Of a stretch of 64,000 nt of DNA, positions 46,301-58,300 are shown piece after piece. The stretch spans positions 558,001 to 622,000 of the forward strand of contig CAJNDT010002002.1 of the NCBI GenBank assembly GCA_905221615.1, written 5' to 3'. Origin of the DNA: Symbiodinium sp. CCMP2592 (taxonomy: Eukaryota > Sar > Dinophyceae > Suessiales > Symbiodiniaceae). A model generated the notes under the pieces. The model was not told where the DNA came from and did not search any database. It was given only the letters and a program-made list of their open reading frames with translations. The first letter of the stretch is position 1. Each line of letters starts with the position of its first letter. The position numbers and the translations under genes were made by a program.

Positions 46301-49300
46301 TGCAACGGAAACCAAGAAGTTGGAGCATCATGATGCTGATACGTTTGAAGTAAAGTATAGGGAGCCCCCACGCAAATCGCCCTAAACCCATGTTCCAACT
46401 TTCTGGATTCGCTACCCCCCCACCTTACGACCTAGCACCCGCCAGGACACCCTGAGACTTTGTAAAAAAGAGGCCTAGATAATCACCAATACTATTTTGG
46501 GGGCTCCTTATTATAATTGTAATATACTGGGCCCCAAATTCCTATTCTAAATATTCAGGCCCCTGTAGAAAGCCTTCAAAGTCCTCTAGCCCTCCAAACC
46601 CCTGCAAGCCGCCAGAGCCATTAACCCTTGCAACTGCTATGTTCTTCTGACGTTCAGCTAGGCATTTTCTACACGTATATTCCGTAAGAGCCATCCATCA
46701 ATAGCCTGTAGGACCCCGTTGGAGGCCCCAGCAAAGAGGCCTGAAAGGTTCGTACCACTACTGCACAAGATGCTGTCAGTAGAGTGTACCCCCAAAGCCC
46801 GATCCTCATCAGTGAGGGTCCTGCATTGGAAATCCTGTACAAACCCTAAAGTCAGAGGGCGTCCCTTTAAGCCCAAACGCCTAAGCCTCAGACCCTAATG
46901 TCCTAAAACTCTACACCCGAAAACGCAGAAACCCTGGAACCCTAAAGCCCTAAAGCCCCTATACCCTAAAAGTCTACGCCCTGAAACCCCTATAGTATAG
47001 CCCTGAAGCCCTCGACGTCCCTCAACTATATAGACCCCCTAGAACCCAAACCTCTTAACCCCCAAGCACTAGCCGCTCGACCCCAACACCCTAAAGCCCA
47101 AAGCCCACACCCCTACCTAGACCCCCCAACTACCCTCCATTATGCCCCGAAAACCCGCTATTAAGGGCCATAAGGGCTCCATTAAAGGGCCCTGGGTGGC
47201 TCTGGTACACTCCTTGAGTGTCGAATCTCCCTCTCTGGTTCTCTAGAGCCGGAAGCCTGCTAAGCTAGCGCCTGTTGGGATCCAGAGGTCTTATGTCCGG
47301 GTTCAGGGTTTGGGGTTTGGGATTTTAAGGTTCAGAGTTTAGGGTTTAAGGTCCTTTCGGGTTTTAGGGTTTAGAGTTTAGGGTTTAAGGCTCTTTCGGG
47401 TTTTAGGGCTCAGGGTTATAGGATTTAGGGATCAGGGTTGTAGAGTTCAGGGTTTTAGGCTTTAGGGCTTCAGGGTTTTAGCGTTTAAGGCTTTGTAGGG
47501 TTCTAGGTTGCTTGCAAACCACAAGGCCTCCGTAGAACCCCTCGAGCAACCCTTGTAGTATCCCGTGAAAGGAACCCTAGAGTCTGGCCCAGAGCCTCCA
47601 AAACCCCTTAATTATAAGGAATACCTAATGTAATACGGGTTCTGAAAAGGGATCTAATAGAGTTTAGGGTTTCGGGGACTCTAGTATCCTTTAATTACGG
47701 AATAGACCTCAAATCCTATCAGGTATGTTCCATGATTAAAGGGGTCTTGGAGTCTCTCGGTAGCCCAAGCCCTCGACGGTACACAGGAAGGCTACGGCGA
47801 GCTCCAGTCGCTTCTGGACGGACTTATAGAGCAGCTTAGATGGAACATGAGGATCAAAGGGGAAAAGGAGGGACCCTTAATAAGGACCCCTATATACCCT
47901 TAATATAGCTATTATATACCCATTATATAGCCCATTCTAGGGTAGGGGTCCCCATTAAGGGTCCCTCCTTTTCCCCTTTGAGAGGACCGAGTTTCTCTTG
48001 GTTCGAGGTCCAAGGCTTAGAGTCTAGGGTTTAAGGTTTAGGGTTAAGGGTTTAGGGTTTAGGGTTTAGGGTTTAAGGGTTTAGGGCTTAGGGTTTAGAG
48101 TCTAGGGTTTAGTATACTAGGATGCCCAGTAGTAATGTCGTTTCCAGATTAAGATACCCCCCCAGATTAGACGGGGCCGTCCCGGGCATTTCATGGGCTT
48201 AATGAAGAGGTCCATTAGACCCCACCCCTATAGTACCGGAGCTCATTTAAACCCCCCCCGATTAGACGGGGCCATCCCCGAAAATCCCCGAAATAAGGTA
48301 ATAATACTATACTACTGTACTGCTTCTATAGAAGCAGTACAGTAGTATAGTATTATTACAATAGTACTAGACTTCAATACTACTACTAAACTACTGTTCT
48401 ACTATTATACTACTGTAATACTACTACTGTACTACTGTACTACTGTACTACTGTACTACTGTACTACTGTACTACTGTACTACTGTACTACTACTTAATC
48501 GGGGGGGGGCCGGTAAAAACTTGAACCCATGAACAAGTTCAAGCGGGCCAACCTTGGGGGGGGGGGGGGGGGTTTGTTAATCGGTATCCAACATTACCCT
48601 GATTCCCTTTTTGTAGTCCTAGGTTCCTTGTAAAAGTTACCCAAACCAAAAAAAGGGGGCCATTTTTCTTCCTAGGTTACTGAGCATCCTAGTATAGGGT
48701 TTAGGAGTTAGGGGTTCCGTTGCGGATGTTCGTGTAAGTAATTTCAAAGATCAGACGATTTTGTGCCACCCAGAGCGGTTAATGTCTTAAATGAATGAGG
48801 ATGAGGATCCGATTGTCGAGGCGGTCTGTGGTTGCAGGGGTGTGGGTCTATAGCCGGACACCCCAGCACCCTCCTCAAACCCTTATGAAGATTCTTTGCA
48901 TCTTGCAACTCTTCTTCTGAGCCCAAGCCCTAAACTGCAGGACCACTCCCAAAAGCCGTGTAAACTTAAGGACTGCGCAGGCTGCAACCCCAGTTGGTCC
49001 TGAGTCCTGATGGACTCTTACATATATAGGCTCCAAGTAAGTCCCTTCTGTGGTTTAAAATTGTAGTCAGGAACATATAAGGCAAGATCACAAAGGGGAT
49101 GGAGCGAGTGGAGCTATAGGTAGCCACTTTCAGCAGGATCCTAGCACACCCTAAACCCATAATCCTCTAAATCCCTAAACCCTAACCTTAATAAGCAACA
49201 GTTCAAGAGGATCCTATCAAAACATCGTGCAATACTAAGCTCAGGTTGGACGACTTTCTGAACCAGACGATCTTCACACGCATTGGCCGCGCGACAGGAG

Positions 49301-52300
49301 TTTAAGGTTTAGGGGTTTAGGGCTTTATAGGGTTTCGGATTTATGTATTGGTTTCGGTGTTCAGGGCTTAAAGCTATCATGGTCGCATGGGGTAGTGGAT
49401 TAAGAGTCGACGGCATGAGATTCAGGACATACAGATGTAGAGTGCTGGACCCTAAACAAAGCCCTGTGAGCCCCTCATATCCTGAGCGAGGCAGTCGCCC
49501 TAAACCCCTAAACCCCCAAACCCCAAGCCTTAAACCCTAAACCCCTAAACCCCAAACCCTAAACCGCTAATTTCTGTTTGAGGAAATCGCGTTCTGGCGG
49601 AGCACTTCCTCGTTGTACATGAGGCCAGAAGCTCCAGTCGTGGACCCAGCATTCATTGCTATAGGCCTTAAAGTTATTACCGACACTATTTTGGGGGTTC
49701 CTTATTATAGTTATATTATAATGGGCCGCTTCAATATTATTAATAATTACCAACACTATTTTGGGGGTTCCTTAACATATATAGTTATAGCATAGTGGGC
49801 CCCAAAACCCAAGTCTAATTATTAAGGCCCCTATATTGGGTTTTTGTTCTGGCTTTAAGATTTGGGGTTTAGGATGGCGTTAAGGTTTAAGCTTGAGGGT
49901 TTTGTCTTATGGGATTAATAAACGGTTTAGGGGTCAGAGTTTAAGCTGTAGGGTTTGGTGCCAAGTTCGGGCTGCATACGCGGTTTACCCTAGGCATCCA
50001 AGGACTCATATATCAAGGCTTTTGGGCTCAAAGACCATACTATACAAGGCTTTTGGGCTATGTCGATGCCCAGGTTTCTGAGTTTAGGGTTCAGGGTCTT
50101 CGGGGTTCAGGGTCTCCCCCAGGTTTAGGCTTGGGTACTGCCCCCGCACTGAGTAACAGTTGGAGAATAATATGCATATTTTCGGCCGTCTATAGTAGCC
50201 CTATTGTAGACTGTTACTGTATGGGGGCCGTACCCAAGTTTAGGCTGTTGTTTAGCACTTTGGCTTTTCAAGCTTTTCGTGCTTTCGGGCGCTGTGAATT
50301 GGATTAGTAGGGTTTGTGGGAGTAGCAACTTATGGTTCTATGGGGACTACAGGAGGAAATCAGTTCCAAAACCTTCATAAATCCTTAAACCCTAGACCCC
50401 TAATTAAGCCCCCGGCCCTAAACCCTAAACCCTAAACCCTAAACCCTAAACCCTAAACCCTAAACCCTAAACCACTAAACCCCCTAAACCTTCTAAACCC
50501 CTGAACCGGAAGCCCCTGAACCCTAAACCCTAAACCGCCTAAACCCCTAAACCTCTGAACCCCTGAACCCCTAATCCCCGTAAACCCTCATCTAGGACCC
50601 AGAGTAGGCCCTTATTCCCTTTTTTTTAGGGTTGAGGTTCCCTTATAAACCCCTTTAAACCAAAAAGGGCACCCTTTTTCTTCCTAGATTACTCTAATCC
50701 CCGTAACCCCAGAGCCTCCAAAACCTTTAATTAAGGAATATACCTTAAAGTAGAATAGGATCCCTAATATGATTTTAAGGTATATTCCTTAATTTGAAAC
50801 GCTGCGCGTCGTCCGCCTCGGCCCGGCTGTACGCACATGCGGCGAGTGGCTACTATCTGCAGCAAGCTCTTGTAGGAAAAAAGTAACAGTTGGAATCGCA
50901 CTTATAGTAAAAGTAATGTTCATAGCAACACGAAGCAGGATGATTGTGAGTAGTATTAGTAGTGGTAGTATCAGTACGAATTTTGGTGTCGTCATTCCGA
51001 AACACTGGATACCAAGACTCTCGCAAGCGGCGGGATGCCTTAAGTATGTGCCGTTGAGGCTGTGGATTTCGTGGGCGTCTTGGATTAGGGAAGCATCACA
51101 GCCTTTTCAACCACGTTACTCCGCCTATCCCAACGAAAGGGCGTCTAAAGCAAGCCTGAGACGCACATAAAGATGCTACATTGCAGTCTCGTCGAAAACT
51201 CCGAAAGCTCGCACCTGTAGGGGAGTGGGGGGGGCGGGAGGGGGGCAGGGGGGGGAGGGGGAAGAAAATTGGGTTGGACTGCCTACAGAAAGCCAAAATC
51301 CACTGGAGAAGGCGAAAATTCACCGCCGGACCTTGGACCTCATCGACACGTTTCCATTTTTTAGGGGGGGGGGGGTGGCCACGATTTTGGGGAGGGGGAT
51401 TGAGAATAGGAGAATCCGAATAGGAACCTCTGACCGCTTCGGCCGGGGCTGAGGCAAATTAAGGCCCTCATAAAAATCCCGAAACGCCCAGGCCCAGCTC
51501 AAGAGTCTTCTGGCGTGGTTGACCCGAACGTTTGTCCTGCAGCTGCTTGGCGGTTTACAGTACGTACCTTATTTTGGGGTCCTTATAATAAGGATCCTAC
51601 TATGGGTATTACATTAGGGTCCCCTTTTGTGGGAAACTCCCATTGGCACCAAAGCCTCGTGATCTTAGGGTTTAGGGTTTAGTATTTAGGGTTTGGGGTT
51701 TAGGATTTAGGGAGTTGAAGGTTTGGGTTGTAGGGTCTACAGTAGAAGCCCAAAAGTTGGAAACCCAATAGCCTCAATCCTTAAGAGTGATGTATACTTA
51801 GAGGATCATGGGACTTAGTAAGTAGGTTATAACTGGGGTTATAAGCCCCCTAAGTGGGGTTATCCTAATTATAGCCTACTTATAACCTTACTTACTAAGT
51901 CCCATGATCCTTTAAGTAAGGAAACCCCAGCACTCTTTGGCCTTAATTAATATCCGGTTTCCAACTTTATGGGGTTTACTATAGGTCTCTAGACCCTAAA
52001 CCCCTAAACCCTAAACCTAGAGTTCCCTTTAAAGGAACCCTCATAGATCCCTTTAAGGGGTTTCCAACTTTATGGGGTTTACTTTAAGGTTTCGGGTTGA
52101 GGGTTCGCAAGTCCCAAACGCTCCCAAACCTCCTTCCCTCCCGAATTCGGCGCGCTTCGGAGTTTTCGAATCTGGGGTTATCTCGGAGGCGTCAAAAAGG
52201 GAGGGACGAAGGAACCCTTAACCCTAAACCATAAGGATCCCCGTAGCAGGACGCTTATTTGGGATTAATTGCCAAACCCACCTTCATACCACCCGTGGAG

Positions 52301-55300
52301 CCCTTTGGTTATCGTTGACTTGGAGGATCATGGGGCTTAGTAACCCTAAGGGTCCATGTACTCATCTAGTATATACATTGGCCTCAATGTAGTCCCTATA
52401 TAGGTGCTTTGGGGCCCATGTATCTCTATATGGGTACATGGACCCTTAGGGTAAGTAAGGTGATAAGTATTCTAATTGGGAATATAAGTAGTAGATATAA
52501 TTTTATAAGTATACTTACCCTACTAATAACTCGAGATACTACGTAAGTCCCATGATCCTCCAAGTGGGTTCAGGGGATGGGTTTGGATAATTGCCTGAAC
52601 AGCGGGACCTTCAGAGTCCGCCCTTATCGAGCCTTATACTAGGACCCAGAGTAGGCCCTTATTCCCTTTTTTGAGGGTTAAGGTTCCCTTATAAACCCCT
52701 TTAAACCAAAAAGGGCACCCTGTTTCTTCCTAGGTTACTCTTAGGTCTAGTATACCCTACACCCGGACCCCTAAGGGTCCAAAAAAAAACATGCGCATGT
52801 TTCTTATGGTTGTTGACACTTCAAAAGACCCGAAAGTTTCAATACTTGTACTTGAACTTTCTCGGTGATTCCCTGAAAAAGAGCTTGAGATAGCCACGCC
52901 AGTCTGCCCGCTTCCGCTAAGGCTCCATGTGCCCATATAGTATATACTTAGGCCTTAAAGTACCTTTATAGGGACCCCCTTCGGCCTTAAAGTATCTTTA
53001 TAGGGACCCCTTTAGGGCTTAAGTATCTACTTTACAGGTACCCTAAACCCCTAAACCCTAAACCCTAAACCCTACATGGAGCTTTCGGGTTCGAGATCCG
53101 AGGAGATCGTCCGCGACTTGGCGACGAGCCTGGCCGGGCTTTGCGACGAGCTCTTCGGAGAACATGTCCAGGCCGGGTTTCGACGATGGGTTTAGGGTTT
53201 AGGGTTTAGGGGTTTAGGGGTTTAGTGGTTTAGGGTTTCGGGGTTTGGGGTTTCGAAGATTCCTGAGATGCTTCTGTTAAGGGCTCTACTTGGAGGCTCC
53301 TGGGTAGTTACAAGTAGGGTTATAAAGTCGCCTAATATTGGTTGGAGTTATAGTCACGCGACTTGTATAGCCCCACGTCTAACTACCCATGAACCTCCAA
53401 GTATACGGGTTCCATGAGGGTTTAGGAGTTGAGGACTTAGGGGCTCAGGCTTTTAGTTTCGGGCCAAGGGTGCACTGTGTCGCATCAGGTTCTGTGTAAC
53501 GGTTGATGATATAAATCCTGCATGACCTGTAGTAAGGAATATACCATAATTCCCATAGTTTAGGGTCCTTGAGGGTATGCAGGATTTATATCATCAACCG
53601 TATCAAGCTGTATGGGGGCTTATTAGGATTGTCAGGGGCAGCATAGGGGAGGATCAGCATTGTATAAGTTTCGCGAGGGATTTTCTTGTTGCTGTAGGGT
53701 TTCTTGGGCTTCCGGCGTTTCAGGGTGTGTAGGGTGAAGGGCATCGCAGCAGTAGGGAGATGGAGGGTTTAGGGATTCAGGAGCTAGGACCCAGAGTAGG
53801 CCCTTATTCCCTTTTTTAGGGTTCAGGTTCCCTTATAAGCCCCTTTAAACCAAAAAGGGCACCCTTTTTATTCCTAGGATACTCTTGGGTCTAGGGAGTT
53901 AGCAAGGGATTCAGGGTGTTATGATATGTTTCCAAGGGTAAACGGAGGGACCCTTAATGAGGACCCCTAGGTATATCTCCTTAATATAGCTATTATATAC
54001 CCATTATATAGGCCAATATAGGGTAAGGGTCCCCATTAAGGGTCCCTCCTTTTCCCCTTTGAGTGGTGTACCCAGGTGCTCAGGATTTCAGGATTTGAAG
54101 CTGTATGGGGTAGGAGAATCTAGACACCTGTTCAGTAAACCCCCTCCCTTAACCTTGAGCATCCAAATACATGGGTTGTATAGGGTTTAGGTTCCAGGTT
54201 GTCCGGGTTTACGTGCGATGGCAGGGTATGGCTCAGGCATTTACGGCTTAGGATGGTTTCTTTCCATGATGACTTTTTGTCGCCTGGGCTGCAAGCATCT
54301 CTAAACCCAAAACGCTAAACCGTACCTTGTTGCAAGCATGGAGGAGAACACGGCATGTAGTGGCACCTACCAGTCAGCTCCTCCCTTGCTTGCGCTTGAC
54401 AGGTACTATGGAGGCATTAGAAAAGTTAGCACATAGTGATACTGATTGGTAGAATAACGTACGTAGGGTAGTCTATAATCCCTAAGGATCCAAGTAGTCA
54501 TTATTTATGGCTGATCCGTAATCCCTAAACCCACACCCGAAACCCTGAACCCAAAACCCCTAAACCCTAAACCGTCTTAGTTTGGGTGCGCAGTTGGACT
54601 TGGACGGCGAGCTTGGTACCACCCTGGCCTTCGTACCAGAGCATCTCCACTTCGTCCTCCAGGAGGCATGCAGCTCCTTCAGGTTTTTTTGTGGTTTCAG
54701 GTCTAATTACTTCAAACTACCAAACCCTACTTTTTGTAGGTTCTTATTATAAACCCTAATATTGAAGTTATAGGAACCCCACAAAAAAAGTAGGTTTTGG
54801 TAGGTTAAGGTAGGGGCTTAGGCGTTAAGGGCTTTTTAGGATTTAGACCTGAGGGTTACTAAACCCTAAACCCTAAACCCTAAACCGTGCTCCATCGGCG
54901 CTCCTAGGGGATCTTAAAGTCCTTAAGATTCTCAGTGTTCTTGTGCCCTAAAGTAAGAGCCAGAAAGTTGGAAGATCATTATCATAATCCCTTTTAAGAT
55001 AAAATATAGGGGATCCTGCCAGTTTCCCATATTCCAACTTTCTGGAGTTCCCTTTAAATTATAAGCTCTACCAAAAGAATCATTCGGAATGCATGTGTCG
55101 GTCGGTCACCAGGATGCCCGTCTGATAGATCTTGGAGCGGCTCGGAACTTAACATTCTCATCAGTCCAAGGCAGTGAAATTTGTCGGAAGATATAGCCAG
55201 TTTTCAGGCAGGTCGCAAAGCTGCGTCTGCAGAGGCCTCACATGTACCCAGAGCCTCCAAAACCCCTTCATTAAGGAATATACCTTAAATTATAGTAAGA

Positions 55301-58300
55301 TCCCTAATATGATTTAAGGTATAGTCCTTAATTAAGGGGTTTTGGAGGCTCTGGGTAGGTGAACCTCTCCATCGACTCTGAGCTTTAGTGTGGGAGGCTC
55401 GCAAGCCGTTGCCTCCGCCTTTTCCGCCGCCGGTGGAAGCTTTATGCTTCGGAAACCAAAAAAGTCATTTGGGATGCCTTACCCTGAAGAACTTACCTTT
55501 TTAGGGCAAGGCTCCACCAGTACTTGATCCATTCCACAAGAAGTGGACACCCAAGAGCGAGCCGCACACATGGAAGGGCACTAACCTGAGCACCTTTGAC
55601 ACGTTCAACCCTCAGGTGCAAGTGATCAGGAGTTGGAGCAGTGATGAGCTGTACGATGGATCAGGAGATGATTCCCTCGAGCAAGCACGGCCTAGGACCC
55701 AGAGTAGGCCCTTATTCCCTTTTTTTGGGGTTCAGGTTCCAAAAAAAAGCTCCTTTAAACGAAAAATGGCACCCTTTTTATTCCTAGGTTACTCTTAGGT
55801 CTAGGTCAAGGTCAAGCCAGAGCCTCTTCCCACAGTCAACAGCGTCGAGGAGGGAATGCAGCACACTATAGCCTAGGACCCAGAGTAGGCCCTCACTATC
55901 ATTTTTTTGAGGCTTAGGTAGGTCTAGTAGCGAGAGTGTTTCCCAATGGGCTGCCCATGATTGTTGTGGCCAACGTGCAAGAGTACGTGTGCGGCTACAG
56001 CACTCGCATGTCCCCGCTTACTATGACTCCTTGTATATGTCCTAAACCCTAAACCCTAAACCCTAAACCCCTTAAAAGGGTAGGTTATTCCGGGATTCCG
56101 GGTAAACCCTAAACCCGTGGAATTCTTGAGGATCTTAGCCAGGGCCTTATGGGTTCCTGGATGGTTCTTCAAATCGTGTTCTTCTACGGTTGATGATATA
56201 AATCCTGCATGACCCATAATAAGGAATATACCATAATTCCCATAGTGTAGGGTCCTTGGGGTAATGCAGGATTTATATCATCAACCGTAGGACCCAGAGT
56301 AGGCCCTTATTCCCTTTTTCAAGATTTAGGTCCCTTCTAACCCCCTGTAAACCAAAAAGGGCACCTTTTTTTTTTATTCCTAGGTGACTCTTAGGTCTAC
56401 CTTAACCCCAAGTAACCTCCCGTTTTAAAGCCTTGCATAAAGAAACATAGTAGGGAACCCCAAAAAGGTAGGTTCCTTAGGGTCCAGGTAGTCTTATAGT
56501 AGAAGCCAGAAAGTTGGAACATCAGACTCCTCACGCCCTTAAGGTAAAGTATAAGGGATCCTAGCACTAATCCTCCTAAATCCATGTTCCAACTTTCTGG
56601 GGTTTACCATAGGGTTCTGGACATCCCTGGGGTTCTCAACTGAAAGCGGCTCTTGGGGCTCTGACGATGCTCAAGGATTTCGGGATCTACGGTTGATGAT
56701 ATAAATCCTGCATGACCCATAATAAGGAATATTCCATAGTTCCCATAGTTTAGGGTCCTTAAGTTAATGCAGGATTTATATCATCGACCGTAGAACGTTG
56801 CGATTCAGGGCTGCTTCGGAGCCTCCAGTCATGAATGTATATAGGCCTTTTTGGGTTTAGGGTTAGAGAGCCCAAGTTATGCTTCCATCAACATCGGGTG
56901 TTGAAGGCTTTTCTGGCTTTGTTGATGTTTCGGAGGGTCGAAAGTTTCCTGCATTGAGGGTTCCTAACTGTGGCACATAAGCATGTTCCCCAATGAATGG
57001 GTGCTCTGTTGGAGTCACTCAAACCCCAAACCCTGAACAAGGCACACACTGCACGGGTTTAGGGTTCAGGCCTGCAATCTCCAAACCCCCAACCCCAAAA
57101 TATCCCTAAACCCTACACCCCTAAACCCTGAATCCTAAACCCCCAACCCCAAAATATTCACTAGCGCTTTATGGAGGCCTTCTAAGCACTGCAAGCCCTT
57201 CCGTGCATACGAATCCTGGGCCGCTTTACTATGAGAGCCGTCAGCACGCTGAGCCTGGACAGAGAGCCCACAACCCCGCAATGGGAGGTTCCGAACACAG
57301 GGGACCCTAATATAGTACCCCAAATAGCAGGATCCTTATTACAAGGACCCCAAATACGGTACCCCTAATTTTCGGAAACCCCCGAATCAGGGGATTAACA
57401 TGACATGCGATTTTGTACTGTAAGGTCCACTGCTCCCTGTTGGATGAGTTGAGATGCACTCTTACTCAGTGACGGGCTGTTCGTATATTAGCTCTACGTG
57501 CCGGATCGCGCCCTGGTGGTTAGGTGTTGCATATGGGGGTTTCCGAAACTAGGGGACCCTAATATAGTACCCTAAATAGTAGGATCCTTATTATAAGGAC
57601 CCCCAAATAAGGTACCCCTAATTTCGGAAACTCTCATATGGAAGATATTGTGCCGGCAAGCATGGCACCCGAGAAGGGTGCCGGGTTGGGGTTTAGGGTG
57701 ACCCCGAAAAGCCTTAAAGGGAACTCCAGAAAGTTGGAATATGGTTTCAGGGTAGGATACCTTATAATTTACCATAAAGGGTTTAGGATAAACATATTCC
57801 AACTTTCTGGCTTTTACTTTACAGCCCTAAATCCTACAAGCCCTAAACCCTAAACCTTATCAACCCTAAACCCTAAATCGAACCCTCAGAACTCGAAGCC
57901 CTGGTCCCTGGCAAACGTTACACTCCACAACCCCAACCACTTCACGTCCTAGCCCCAAGCCCCACAAAATAGAGGTCTGAATAAGTTCCGATGGACGTGC
58001 CCGCAGTATCACCCTGTACTCTCCATGGAAACTCTAACATGCCGCCAGGCACTCTCCCAATTGTTCCGGCCCCAATACTATGCCCTGAACCTTCAAAGCC
58101 TTTATTATTGAGCCCTTGTCGAGTATTTTGTGCAACCCTTTACTATAGGGGCCTGAATAATTACCTCGGATACTAGTTTGATGTTGGGTTTCCTACTTGT
58201 TTATAGTATAATGGGACCCAAAACTTAATTCCAATCATTAAGACCCCTATATTACCTCCCAGCACTGCAGATTCTGAAGAACGCCATGCGCGCAACGCTG

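Noticed and set aside
49583-49680. Alternative frame SLYMRPEAPVVDPAFIAIG
   Set aside because: Attractive composition, but the other frame (NRVLAEHFLVVHE) continues the kinase helix in phase, and this one does not connect to anything.
54585-54690. Minus-strand frame resembling a PA14-like WYEGQGGTKLAV segment
   Set aside because: The plus strand encodes FVPEHLHFVLQE with correct splice phases to both neighbouring kinase exons, a far stronger explanation.
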